Made by a program: the position numbers and the translations under genes
The notes under the pieces: generated by a model
What the model saw: the letters and a program-made list of their open reading frames with translations, nothing else
The model's database searches: none
Told to the model about the DNA's origin: nothing
Shown: positions 1 through 8,595 of the stretch, one piece after another
Position numbering within the stretch: the first letter of the stretch is position 1
Layout: each line of letters opens with the position of its first letter
NCBI RefSeq assembly: GCF_003996965.1
Contig: NZ_QWDM01000016.1
Coordinates: forward strand, 62,001 to 126,000
Direction of reading: 5' to 3'
DNA: 64,000 nucleotides
Origin: Flavobacterium cupreum
GTDB lineage: Bacteria; Bacteroidota; Bacteroidia; Flavobacteriales; Flavobacteriaceae

Positions 1-1569
1 GAAACGGTTGAAGATGATAATTACGGGAAGTGGTCTGAATTTTACATGATTTCACAAGCTGCTGAAAATAATGAAAATATTGCGTCCAGATACAAACAAC
101 CAGCATTACTTGCTGCAATTGGCATCAGAGATTTTTATTCTTGCATGACAGCTGCAGAAAAAGAATGGTCTACAGCTAAAGTTATTGAACTTTTTAAGTA
201 TGAGCTTTTTGAAAATAGACAACAGTTAGATTATCAAGATTCTAAATATACAGTTTTTGAAACAGAAGCAGCTTTTTCAGTTATCCCTCTAATATTGTCT
301 AACGCTGAGAATTCGGAAAAAAAAGAACTGCGACAATATATTGTATTCGCTTTAATAAATCTTACTGATAAATCAGAATACCGTTCACTGATAGAATCAA
401 TAAGGCATAATCTTTGGCAATCTGATCCTGACTTCGTTTTACTCTGTATTAGTTCGATTATTGAATATTCAAAAATCTCATTTCTGAAAAGGAATCTTCA
501 ATATTTTAGAAGGGATGAAACCTCTTCTAAAAAATCTCTTTTTTTATTTTTAAGAGAAATTTATTACAAAATAAAGCTGATGATTAATTCCAGTTATACA
601 GGACCAGGTCATTACTCCAACGATAAGAATTATGACAAAATACTACTTGAATATAATAGTGCAATTAATAAAATAATGGATAAAGTTGCTGCCGGAGAAG
701 CTCCTTTACAAATCGAATTTCCTGATTACGAAAAAAATGGAAGTGACTGGCTATTTGAAGCTTTAAAACTTGTGCCACCTGACACAAATCTAAAAATCCT
801 GCATGATTATCATAAAGAAGTATTGAATTTCATTTTTGAAAATCTTACAAGAGATTCCGAGTCATTTGATGATCGACTGCATTATTCTTTGCAGCAACTC
901 TTTCATCAAAAATTTGCCCAATTTTTACTTAATCAACCTGAAAATATTGCAATTGAACACTTTAAAATGTTAATTGACTGGGCCTATAGAGAGGGATCAA
1001 GACGTACATATGGAAACAAAAAATATGATTTTGTTGAAAAATGTCTGGAAGAACTTATAAATCAACTTACCAACGATGAATCTAAAAGCTATAATTTTTG
1101 GATTTTATGGAATTATTTAAGCCATAAAATTTTAACAACTAAGACTTTCATTTTTGATAAAACGTTACTTCTTGATCATCGGATACTTTCGCTATCACAA
1201 AAAGAATGGGCGCCTTTAGAGAGCAAAAAAGATTTTTTTGAAACTGTCATTTTAGAAGGCGGTGACCTAAATTCATCTGGCAGATTAATTGCGGGAATTG
1301 GCTATAAGGAATTAATGCCTGATGGTATCATCTGGCTAGCGGAGCGAATTAAAAATGAATGGCCGGACAATGAAGATTGGAACTTTTATATTGAAAAAAT
1401 CGTTATAAAAACGTATTATGACGGTATCAGAAGAAAAGAAGTAACATTATCTGCTACTCTAAGAAATGCTTTTATTTCGCTATTGGATAAATTGATTGAT
1501 GAGAGTGCTTCTTCAACCGCTTATATAATTCGAGATGATTTCATATCTTCAAAAGGTTTAATAGAATAA
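1..1569 (+). CDS. C-terminal part of a large helical protein (5' end outside window)
   Basis: The reading frame is open from base 1, so the gene starts upstream; 522 residues are visible before the TAA. The visible part has no signal peptide or membrane segment and reads as alpha-helical, repeat-like sequence (runs of Leu/Ile/Phe alternating with charged residues), as in the HEAT/TPR-like tails of large NTPases. No Walker motif is visible, but it would lie in the missing N-terminal part. The gene lies 79 bp upstream of a DUF4365 protein, in an island that ends with an integrase at tRNA-Ser. That context makes a defence role plausible, but this is inference; I do not recognise the family. Confidence 0.7.
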   Translation, partial: ETVEDDNYGKWSEFYMISQAAENNENIASRYKQPALLAAIGIRDFYSCMTAAEKEWSTAKVIELFKYELFENRQQLDYQDSKYTVFETEAAFSVIPLILSNAENSEKKELRQYIVFALINLTDKSEYRSLIESIRHNLWQSDPDFVLLCISSIIEYSKISFLKRNLQYFRRDETSSKKSLFLFLREIYYKIKLMINSSYTGPGHYSNDKNYDKILLEYNSAINKIMDKVAAGEAPLQIEFPDYEKNGSDWLFEALKLVPPDTNLKILHDYHKEVLNFIFENLTRDSESFDDRLHYSLQQLFHQKFAQFLLNQPENIAIEHFKMLIDWAYREGSRRTYGNKKYDFVEKCLEELINQLTNDESKSYNFWILWNYLSHKILTTKTFIFDKTLLLDHRILSLSQKEWAPLESKKDFFETVILEGGDLNSSGRLIAGIGYKELMPDGIIWLAERIKNEWPDNEDWNFYIEKIVIKTYYDGIRRKEVTLSATLRNAFISLLDKLIDESASSTAYIIRDDFISSKGLIE

Positions 1570-1648
1570 ATATCAGCAAACTGTTAAATTTAATTGATTG
1601 CAGGCTTTGTAGCCATGTATAAAACTTATTTTAAAAAGTAAAACTAAT

Positions 1649-3700
1649 ATGGACGATTTTTTTAATGAAATGCAACTTCCTTTCGCTAATTCGAATGAAG
1701 AACTAGAGACAATTTCTAATAATGCTTTTAAACCTCTTTTTGATATAAAGAAGTTTGAGATTAGGGCGGAAATTGAGAAAGACAAAGGAATTGATTTTCA
1801 TATAGAACTAAAGTTACAACGATCTGATGGTAAATCAGTGCATACAAATTTTCGATTTGCAATACAGCTTAAGGCTACCGAGAATATCATAAAAAATACT
1901 GACGGCAGTTTTAGTAAACAGATAGAATTATCAAATGTTAATTACCTATTAAATACAGGCATGCCTGCCTACTATGTTTTCTATCACATCCCGTCTAAGA
2001 CTTTTTATTATGAAAATGTTAATAATTTTTTAGTAGATATTCAAAGTAAAGAGAATCCTTTCAAAACTCAGCAGAGTTATTCTCTTCGTTTTGAAAAGCT
2101 GTTGGATCAAGAAGCTATAAACCAGATTTACCAAGAGGTTTACAAAAAAGGGAAATTTCAAAGGCTCATTAATGAAAAAATTACATTGCGCCCAATTTCT
2201 GCGTACTCAGAAGATAAAATTTCATTTGATTCGAATTTAAATATTACGGATGACGCCGATATTAGAAATGCTATTGAATTGGTTGGTTTAAATTTAGTAA
2301 ACAATGCGAAATGGAAGAGTGTTATTGCTTATCATAAAAAAGCATCAGGAAATGTAGCTATAACTTCTCTATACAATCTTGTAATTGGATTAGCTCATTA
2401 CTATGATGGTAATATGTATGAAGCACTTAAGTTTCTTAGAGATGCTGAAAGACAAAAAAGGGACCTATCATCTGATATGAAAAATCATTTACTGTACTTT
2501 TATGCAGCTGTAAGATATTTTTTCGGAATGATTTCAGAAGTAGAGTTCGAGAGAATAATGGTTAAATTGGAATCTGAACAGAACATTGGACTTTATGTTA
2601 AACTCGAAAAAGCGAAGAAAGATTATTTAGATAAGACTAGTGATGATGCATTTGTTATTTTTACAAAGGCGATAGATGAAATCATACAAAGTCCTAATGC
2701 TGATGAACATATTATAATTAATGCTAAAAGGGAGAAACTGCTGTATGAAGGGGTAAATAACAATATGGAATTTGTTAGGCAGTGCTGTATAGTTTTTGCA
2801 ATGGAAAATATTTCTTTTGACAAATCAATCAGAAATGAATTCGTAAAAGAAATAATCCAAATTCATATAGATTGGACAGATAAGGTTAGAGAGCTTCATA
2901 CCGATGCTCTCAATAAAAAAGATTTCTTTTCGTATTATAATTCTATCTTAGTTGAGGTTAAAATTAAATATCAATTTTTGAGCAATTTAAAAATTCTTTT
3001 TGACACACAGGAGAAGTCGATTAGTAAAATGACTTCAGAAATGAAAGATCAAATTGAAACTTTACTTGAAAAGATTAATAGAGCTGTGGAATATTTTACA
3101 GAAGTTGGTCATGTTGAAAATCAAGCAGTATCACTTTCGCTGCAGTATGAAATTCTTCATTTTATTAATAATTTTAATCAGGCAGAAATTTCATTAAATG
3201 AATTAGAACGAATTATTGATATTTACGAAAGTAAAGAACTTAGAACTAAACTGTATCTTCTAAAGAGCAGAGGAACCCAGCATGAAAGTTTTATTGATTT
3301 CATGGCGGAGACTTCTGAAAGAGGAAAAAGAAACCATGAGCTTATGAATAAATTTGGTGAAGAAATGAAAAAAATGGACGAAGATGAAAGAATAGAAGCA
3401 GATATTGCTCGTAAAGGTTTGCTAAATATTCACTTATTCCCAATAGGTATTTTTAAATTTCCAAAAGCAGAACTTGAAAATGTTTTAGAGGTACTCAATG
3501 TCAAAGAAGATGTAAAAGATAAGTTCAGACAATTATTTGGAATGATAATTCCTGTAATAAATATTTTAAATGAGTCAGTTGAATGTGAAGGTTATGCCAA
3601 TGGTAAGGCAGATGATCAGGGAATTATAAGCTGGCAGAATATTTATAGGATTAGAAAGCATTTTTACGAAAATAAATTTTACAGATCTCATTCATTTTAA
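1649..3700 (+). CDS. DUF4365-domain protein, probable nuclease-like island protein
   Basis: A 683-residue soluble protein. The N-terminal ~150 residues match the DUF4365 pattern: an acidic helix, then a GID-x-IEL strand near residues 47-53, then an IQLKAT strand near residues 75-80, then a segment predicting use of a cell product (YYVFYH). The GID...QxK layout resembles the E/D-xK core of PD-(D/E)XK nucleases, which is how the family is usually interpreted. The remaining ~500 residues are helical (TPR-like) and could be a sensor or scaffold. No membrane segments are seen. It follows the large helical gene by 79 bp on the same strand and may be co-transcribed with it. The nuclease activity is inferred; the domain call is fairly secure. 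Confidence 0.7.
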   Translation: MDDFFNEMQLPFANSNEELETISNNAFKPLFDIKKFEIRAEIEKDKGIDFHIELKLQRSDGKSVHTNFRFAIQLKATENIIKNTDGSFSKQIELSNVNYLLNTGMPAYYVFYHIPSKTFYYENVNNFLVDIQSKENPFKTQQSYSLRFEKLLDQEAINQIYQEVYKKGKFQRLINEKITLRPISAYSEDKISFDSNLNITDDADIRNAIELVGLNLVNNAKWKSVIAYHKKASGNVAITSLYNLVIGLAHYYDGNMYEALKFLRDAERQKRDLSSDMKNHLLYFYAAVRYFFGMISEVEFERIMVKLESEQNIGLYVKLEKAKKDYLDKTSDDAFVIFTKAIDEIIQSPNADEHIIINAKREKLLYEGVNNNMEFVRQCCIVFAMENISFDKSIRNEFVKEIIQIHIDWTDKVRELHTDALNKKDFFSYYNSILVEVKIKYQFLSNLKILFDTQEKSISKMTSEMKDQIETLLEKINRAVEYFTEVGHVENQAVSLSLQYEILHFINNFNQAEISLNELERIIDIYESKELRTKLYLLKSRGTQHESFIDFMAETSERGKRNHELMNKFGEEMKKMDEDERIEADIARKGLLNIHLFPIGIFKFPKAELENVLEVLNVKEDVKDKFRQLFGMIIPVINILNESVECEGYANGKADDQGIISWQNIYRIRKHFYENKFYRSHSF

Positions 3701-3791
3701 TAGAGGGAATAAGTTTAATTATTGCCTTGTTTTTTTGATTAATAAAATTCTTTTAAGAAGACAGTGTTAAAAGTACCTGCTGATTTTAGTA

Positions 3792-3829
3792 GGTCAGAAG
3801 GATTCAATAACGAATTCTTCTGACTTTTT
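3792..3829 (+). terminator. Intrinsic terminator after the DUF4365 gene
   Basis: A 13-bp stem (GTCAGAAGGATTC / GAATTCTTCTGAC, one G-T wobble) with a 6-nt loop is followed by a T-run. It lies 92 bp after the stop of the plus-strand gene and just before the convergent integrase. Confidence 0.7.
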
Positions 3830-3867
3830 AATTAAGGATTTGCTAATATTTAAATTAGGCTCCTTGT

Positions 3868-5091
3868 TCAGGAATACTTTTGTTTTAATTTTGACATATC
3901 CTCCATAATATTTATATCTAATACCTTAGCGTAATGCTGTGTCTGTTTAATGTTAGTATGTCCCATCATTGCAGAAACATTCTCTATTCTTACTCCATTT
4001 CCTAAAGTAACCGTCGTTGCAAATGTATGTCTCGCGACATACCAAGTGAGGTGCTTTTCAATACCGCACAAATCAGCAATTTCCTTAAGATAGGCGTTCA
4101 TTTTTTGATTGGACAACTTTGGAATCAGTCCAATCTGCATATTTTTATATTTATTTATAATGGCCAAGGTTGGAGGAAGTATAGGGACATTTGCTCTAAT
4201 TGTTGTTTTTGCTCTATTGGTCATAATCCAAAGATTGTCCATTGCATCCGTAGAGATATTATTTGATGTAAGATTAGCCGCATCTACAGGGGCATATCCA
4301 GTGTAACAACTAAAGAGAAAGACATCTTTGACCTTTTCGAGGCGTTGAATTGAAAATTTTTTGTTTTCAATTAAGTTTAATTCTTCCTGGGTAAGGAATA
4401 AGGCATCGGTGACATGGAGTTTTCCATCATAGAGATTAAAAGGATCTTTGTCTATGATGCCCATTCTAATGCTGTATTTACATGCTGTCTTATACATCCG
4501 CATATATTTTACTACAGAATTATTTTTAATGCCTGTTTTACCTTTAAAACGACTGTCATATTTAAGAAAGGACTCAAGATTGTAAACATAGGCACTGTTT
4601 ACTTCCTGTAGAGAAATATCTTGTATTCCATACCGCTTTTCCATAAATATGATAAGTAGATCTTTCGCGCGCTCATATTTCTGGTAAGAAGCTTTTGATC
4701 GTTCTGCAGCATCGACCTTCTTTTTAAAAAAATCATTGTGTCTGTTCATAATCTCAATTATGCTGACACAATCTTCTTTTACGACTGTCGTTTCGCCTTT
4801 AAACTCGTCTTTGAGTAACTGCAGAGAAAAATCCTGATCGATTTTATACAGTTCATTAAACTTCTTTTCCATGCCAAGAAGAAAGAGATCCAAAGCACTC
4901 TTGATTACTTTTTCCTTTTCAAGTTTGAGAACACTTCTTAAGTTGTCGGTAAACTGCCATCTCTCTTTTAAGATTGATTTACCCGCTGCCATCGTTATTG
5001 ATTGCTTTTTGAATGAAATTCGGGCATAAATTGGAGATTCTCCACTTTTGTTGAATTTACCTGCTTTGAGATAAAAAATTACTTTTAACAT
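3868..5091 (-). CDS. Tyrosine site-specific recombinase (island integrase)
   Basis: A 407-residue integrase of the Bacteroidota type: an arm-binding N-terminal domain (residues ~1-90, starting MLKVIFYLKAG), a SAM-like core-binding domain (~100-210) and a C-terminal catalytic domain. Visible catalytic elements are the Lys strand (TNRAKTT), the ARHTFATT box, the GHTNIKQTQHY box and the nucleophile Tyr in HYAK. Two canonical positions differ. The first Arg is replaced (TGYAPVDA), as is known for IntDOT-like enzymes. The His of the HxxR box is Tyr (WYVAR). The gene ends the island and its start lies 262 bp from the 3' end of tRNA-Ser, the expected place for a tRNA-targeting integrase. ATG start. 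Confidence 0.92.
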   Translation of the reverse strand: MLKVIFYLKAGKFNKSGESPIYARISFKKQSITMAAGKSILKERWQFTDNLRSVLKLEKEKVIKSALDLFLLGMEKKFNELYKIDQDFSLQLLKDEFKGETTVVKEDCVSIIEIMNRHNDFFKKKVDAAERSKASYQKYERAKDLLIIFMEKRYGIQDISLQEVNSAYVYNLESFLKYDSRFKGKTGIKNNSVVKYMRMYKTACKYSIRMGIIDKDPFNLYDGKLHVTDALFLTQEELNLIENKKFSIQRLEKVKDVFLFSCYTGYAPVDAANLTSNNISTDAMDNLWIMTNRAKTTIRANVPILPPTLAIINKYKNMQIGLIPKLSNQKMNAYLKEIADLCGIEKHLTWYVARHTFATTVTLGNGVRIENVSAMMGHTNIKQTQHYAKVLDINIMEDMSKLKQKYS

Positions 5092-5183
5092 AACTCACAA
5101 TTTTAAATTAATAATCAAATTGATTTAAAATCGCTGAAAGTTTGTAGTGTTTTTAGGCAATTCCTGGGGAATTTACTTTTTTT

Positions 5184-5242
5184 AGTGACCCTTTTTTCGA
5201 CTTTTTTTTCGAAAAAAAAATTGGGTCACTCATAGGGTCACC
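5184..5242. repeat. Inverted/direct GGGTCAC repeats between integrase and tRNA-Ser
   Basis: AGTGACCC at 5184-5191 is inverted as GGGTCACT at 5223-5230 around a T-rich/A-rich near-palindrome with two TCGA-like cores. A third copy, GGGTCACC, lies in direct orientation at 5235-5242. The position between the integrase start and the tRNA 3' end suggests integrase arm-type or regulatory sites; this is inferred from position only. Confidence 0.5.
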
Positions 5243-5287
5243 GTACTTTGATAATATAAGTGTTCTTTGAGAAGTAACAAAAAACAA

Positions 5288-5321
5288 AAAAGCCTTTAAA
5301 TACTAGTATTTAAAGGCTTTT
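5288..5321 (-). terminator. Perfect palindrome, terminator of tRNA-Ser
   Basis: A perfect inverted repeat (AAAAGCCTTTAAATA around CTAG) lies 32 bp downstream of the tRNA 3' end. On the minus strand it ends in a T-rich run (TTTTTTGTTTTTTG), as expected for an intrinsic terminator. Confidence 0.8.
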
Positions 5322-5352
5322 GACTCTTAAAGTTTCTTTTGAAAACTTCATC

Positions 5353-5440
5353 TGGCGGAGAAAGAGGGATTCGAACCCCCGGACCTGTTACAGTCAACAG
5401 TTTTCAAGACTGCCGCATTCGACCGCTCTGCCATTTCTCC
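5353..5440 (-). tRNA. tRNA-Ser(TGA), target of the adjacent integrase
   Basis: An 88-nt class II tRNA with encoded CCA. Acceptor strands GGAGAAA/TTTCTCC pair fully. The anticodon loop CTTGAAA gives anticodon TGA. The long variable arm and the T-loop GGTTCGAATCC are as in serine tRNAs. The integrase and its island lie on the 3' side, so the attachment site probably includes the T-arm/acceptor end. The second attachment copy would be outside the window. Confidence 0.95.
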
Positions 5441-5472
5441 AGTATGTTGCGATCATTTGCTGATTGCGAGTG

Positions 5473-5480
5473 CAAATATA
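5473..5480 (-). promoter_or_regulatory. -7 box for tRNA-Ser
   Basis: On the minus strand this reads TATATTTG, a perfect match to the Bacteroidota TAnnTTTG -7 element, 32 bp upstream of the tRNA 5' end. Confidence 0.6.
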
Positions 5481-5600
5481 GTGTGTTTTTTCGATTGTAA
5501 AAACTTTTTTTAAGCTTTTTTACTGATTATTTTAAATTAATTTTTAAGTCCTTCATAATCAGTAATTATTTTAAAAACATTTTTAGGTTAAATAAAGTGT

Positions 5601-5990
5601 TTAATCTAAAATGGGCACCGGTTTCTTGCTTTCATCAACAGCAGCAAACGAAAAAGTTCCTGAAACTACCGTTTCACGAAGCTCGGAATACATTTGTTCC
5701 ATGAAAATATCAACGTGAATTTTACAGCTTGTTCTTCCAACGCTGATTACTTTTGCGACTAATTCAATTAAAGTCCCGGCCGGAATTGCTTTTTTAAAAT
5801 CAATCTGGCCGGTCGAAATGGTTACTACTTTTTTTCGGCTGAATCGGGTAGCGCAAATAAAGGCCACTTCGTCCATCAGATGGAGTGCGGTGCCTCCAAA
5901 TAAAGTGTCGTAATGATTTGTAGTACTGGGAAAAACAGCTTTAAAAATATGAGTTTCCGATTTTATAATTCTTTCTTCTAATGTCCCCAT
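5601..5990 (-). CDS. Acyl-CoA thioesterase, hotdog fold (YciA/ACOT type)
   Basis: 129 residues, the normal length for a single-hotdog acyl-CoA hydrolase. The signature around residues 22-45 (NHYDTLFGGTALHLMDEVA) contains the Asn-x-x-x-x-x-GG and the following Asp expected at the thioester active site of YciA-like enzymes. It hydrolyses acyl-CoA to free acid and CoA in the cytosol; chain-length preference cannot be read from sequence. It starts 3 bp after the ribB stop on the same strand, so it is probably the last gene of the ribB-led unit. Confidence 0.9.
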   Translation of the reverse strand: MGTLEERIIKSETHIFKAVFPSTTNHYDTLFGGTALHLMDEVAFICATRFSRKKVVTISTGQIDFKKAIPAGTLIELVAKVISVGRTSCKIHVDIFMEQMYSELRETVVSGTFSFAAVDESKKPVPILD

Positions 5991-5993
5991 GTA

Positions 5994-7127
5994 TTAATAA
6001 CTTACATATTCAATAATTTCAAGTCCGTAACCAATCATTCCGACACGTTTGGTCTGCTCCGTATTCGATATTAATCTGATTTTAGAAATATCAATATCAT
6101 GAAGGATCTGAGCTCCAATTCCGTAATCTTTGCTGTCAATGATTACTTTTGGTGCTTTCATTGTCCCTTCAGCCTGTAACGTTTTAAGCTCGGCAATTCT
6201 GTTTAACAGATTAATGGCCTGCATGTCCTGATTGATGAATATAACAGCTCCTTTTCCGTTTTCATTGATCGCTTTAAACATATCGTCTAATTGCTGCTCT
6301 GCATTATTGGTTAAAGTGCCTAATAAATCATTATTTACCTGCGAAGAATTGATTCTCGTTAAGATTGGTTCTCCAAGATTCCAGGTTCCTTTCGTTAAGG
6401 CAATATGTACTTGTTTGTTTGTAGTTTGTTCGTAAGCTCTTAGTCTGAAAGTTCCAAAACGGGTTTCGATATCAAAATCTTCTTTTTTAACGATCAGGCT
6501 GTCGTGCTGCATTCTGTATGCTACTAAATCTTCAATTGAAACTAATTTCAAATCGAATTTTTTAGCCACTTCTATTAACTGAGGCAAACGGGCCATTGTT
6601 CCGTCCTCATTCAGGATTTCGCAGATCACACCGGCAGATTTAAAACCGGCTAATCTTGCAAAGTCAATTGCAGCTTCCGTATGTCCGGTTCTTCTTAAAA
6701 CACCACCCTGTTTTGCAACCAGGGGAAAAATATGTCCGGGACGCGCTAAGTCATGTGGTTTTGTATTGGCATCAACTAAAGCCTGAACTGTTTTGGATCT
6801 GTCGGCAGCAGAGATTCCCGTGGTAACGCCTTGTCCTTTCAAATCTACAGAAACGGTAAAAGCAGTTTCCATATGGTCTGTATTATTGCTTACCATGGCA
6901 CGTAAATCAAGTTCTTTACAACGGCTTTCGGTAAGTGGGGTGCAAATTAATCCGCGCCCGTGTGTTGCCATAAAATTGATCATTTCCGGGGTTACTTTTT
7001 CGGCTGCAGCCAAAAAATCACCTTCATTTTCACGATCTTCATCATCGACTACAATGATTACTTTACCTTGACGAATATCTTCTATAGCTTCTTCAATGGT
7101 ATTCAATTGTATTTTTGTTGTTGACAT
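5994..7127 (-). CDS. ribB: 3,4-dihydroxy-2-butanone 4-phosphate synthase with degenerate GTP cyclohydrolase II half
   Basis: Residues ~7-205 are a complete DHBP synthase domain: VVDDEDRENEGDF with the catalytic acidic residues, the THGRGLICTPL segment, and RRTGHTEAAIDFARLAG. This makes the four-carbon riboflavin precursor from ribulose 5-phosphate. Residues ~213-377 align to GTP cyclohydrolase II, but the zinc cysteines are absent: the usual HSECLTGDxFGSxRCDCG stretch here reads RINSSQVNNDLLGTLTNNAE. The RQEGRGIGL catalytic loop is also replaced (NQDMQAINLL). The C-terminal GIGAQIL...IRLISN part is kept. I infer that only the RibB activity remains and that a separate RibA is encoded elsewhere. 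Length 377, near the bifunctional ~400. Confidence 0.92.
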   Translation of the reverse strand: MSTTKIQLNTIEEAIEDIRQGKVIIVVDDEDRENEGDFLAAAEKVTPEMINFMATHGRGLICTPLTESRCKELDLRAMVSNNTDHMETAFTVSVDLKGQGVTTGISAADRSKTVQALVDANTKPHDLARPGHIFPLVAKQGGVLRRTGHTEAAIDFARLAGFKSAGVICEILNEDGTMARLPQLIEVAKKFDLKLVSIEDLVAYRMQHDSLIVKKEDFDIETRFGTFRLRAYEQTTNKQVHIALTKGTWNLGEPILTRINSSQVNNDLLGTLTNNAEQQLDDMFKAINENGKGAVIFINQDMQAINLLNRIAELKTLQAEGTMKAPKVIIDSKDYGIGAQILHDIDISKIRLISNTEQTKRVGMIGYGLEIIEYVSY

Positions 7128-7129
7128 AA

Positions 7130-8587
7130 TTATTGTTTGTTTTGAACAGGAAAGAACCGTTCGGAAATTTTTTGAAATAATTGGGATATTGGGGTTGTTA
7201 TTGCATCAAAATTGATCAATCCGTTATCGTTTGTCGCACGATACGTAAGTAATACCGCCAATGGCAATAAGATAAACGAAGACATCCACGATCCCATAAA
7301 AGGACTCATTCCGCCTTCTTGTGATAGTCTTTTTCCAAAAGTATTGATGAAGTGAAAAGTAATAAAAATCAATACGGCAAATACAATTGGTAAACCAAGT
7401 CCGCCTTTTCGTATAATCGCACCAAGCGGAGCGCCAATAAAAAACATCAGGAAACAGGCAAAAGCAATAACAAATTTCTCGTATAAGGCAGTAAGGTGCT
7501 TATTAATTTCTCTCTGTTTGTCTTTTAATTCTTTCTGGGTGGTGTCAATAGAGTAGATATTACTGGTAATAGTACTGCTGGCCATTTTTATAATATCCGA
7601 CTTTTGTTTGTTGGTATATAAAGATAAAATATTGTCAGGAATCGCTTTTTTCTTCTTTTCGGTCTTTATCACTTTAGGAGCAGTTTTAATTCCTACCCGT
7701 TGATTGATATTTTCCGAAAAAGAAATGATTTCATTATTCAGGTTTTTATTCAGGGAATCTAAAGTATAGCGTAATTCGTTAACGTTTAGCATACCATTGG
7801 TACTGCCGACACTTTCCGGACTTTCATCATCTGTTTTGTTTAACTCGGATAAATCTATATTGATGATCTGTTTTTTAAACTTTCCTTTTATAAAAGGCAA
7901 TTTAGCGCGGTCTTCGTATTTTTTTGGCGTTACATCCTGGTAGTAATAGCCGTCATTGAGAACCAGTTTTAAAATACTTGACTTTTCATTACTGATTAAT
8001 TCTCCGTTTTTTGCTTTGATTACGGTTTTGTTCTCTCCGAAACTATTTGCTTTTTCATGAATGGTTACTCCCGTCAGGATATTACCGTTTTCACCGGACT
8101 TTTTATTTACTTTGATATTATAAGTCCCGACATCGTTAAACTGACCTTCGGCAATTGCCATGGCAGGTTTAGCCTGGGCGATGTTTTTTCGGAAATTAAC
8201 AAACTTATATTCGGCGTAAGGAATTACATTATTGGCAAACCAGAAGGCAACGATACTCAGGACGCATATAAAAATGATTAAAACCCGCATAGCCCTTTGC
8301 AGTGATATTCCCGACGATTTCATAGCGGCGAATTCGTAATTTTCGGCAAGATTACCAAAAGTCATAATAGAGGCCAGTAACACCGAAAGCGGTAAAACCA
8401 AAGGGATGATTCGGGGCATCGAGAATAGGAGGAATTTTACAACCAGTATCAGATCAAGGTCTTTACCTGCAAGTTCTGAGATAAAAAGCCAGACGGTCTG
8501 AAGAATGAATATAAAAAAAAGGATTACAAATACCGTAGTAAATGTAATCAGAAAAGTTTTTAGTAAGTATTTGTCTAAAATTTTCAA
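7130..8587 (-). CDS. LptF/LptG family permease (YjgP/YjgQ)
   Basis: 485 residues with the LptF/G layout: three N-terminal membrane segments (about 12-34, 55-80, 97-118), a large periplasmic beta-jellyroll region, and three C-terminal segments from about residue 370 onward. The start MKILDKYLLKTF matches the family, where these residues lead into TM1. LptFG form the inner-membrane channel of the LPS export ABC transporter; Bacteroidota carry several paralogues, so F or G cannot be assigned. The start codon is TTG, chosen because it gives the canonical N-terminus. It lies 8 bp after the LolA-like gene and 2 bp before ribB, so they are probably one operon. Confidence 0.88.
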   Translation of the reverse strand: MKILDKYLLKTFLITFTTVFVILFFIFILQTVWLFISELAGKDLDLILVVKFLLFSMPRIIPLVLPLSVLLASIMTFGNLAENYEFAAMKSSGISLQRAMRVLIIFICVLSIVAFWFANNVIPYAEYKFVNFRKNIAQAKPAMAIAEGQFNDVGTYNIKVNKKSGENGNILTGVTIHEKANSFGENKTVIKAKNGELISNEKSSILKLVLNDGYYYQDVTPKKYEDRAKLPFIKGKFKKQIINIDLSELNKTDDESPESVGSTNGMLNVNELRYTLDSLNKNLNNEIISFSENINQRVGIKTAPKVIKTEKKKKAIPDNILSLYTNKQKSDIIKMASSTITSNIYSIDTTQKELKDKQREINKHLTALYEKFVIAFACFLMFFIGAPLGAIIRKGGLGLPIVFAVLIFITFHFINTFGKRLSQEGGMSPFMGSWMSSFILLPLAVLLTYRATNDNGLINFDAITTPISQLFQKISERFFPVQNKQ

Positions 8588-8595
8588 CCTTGTAA

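Noticed and set aside
4027..4611. Several plus-strand frames inside the integrase gene
   Set aside because: They are antisense shadows of a well-supported integrase.
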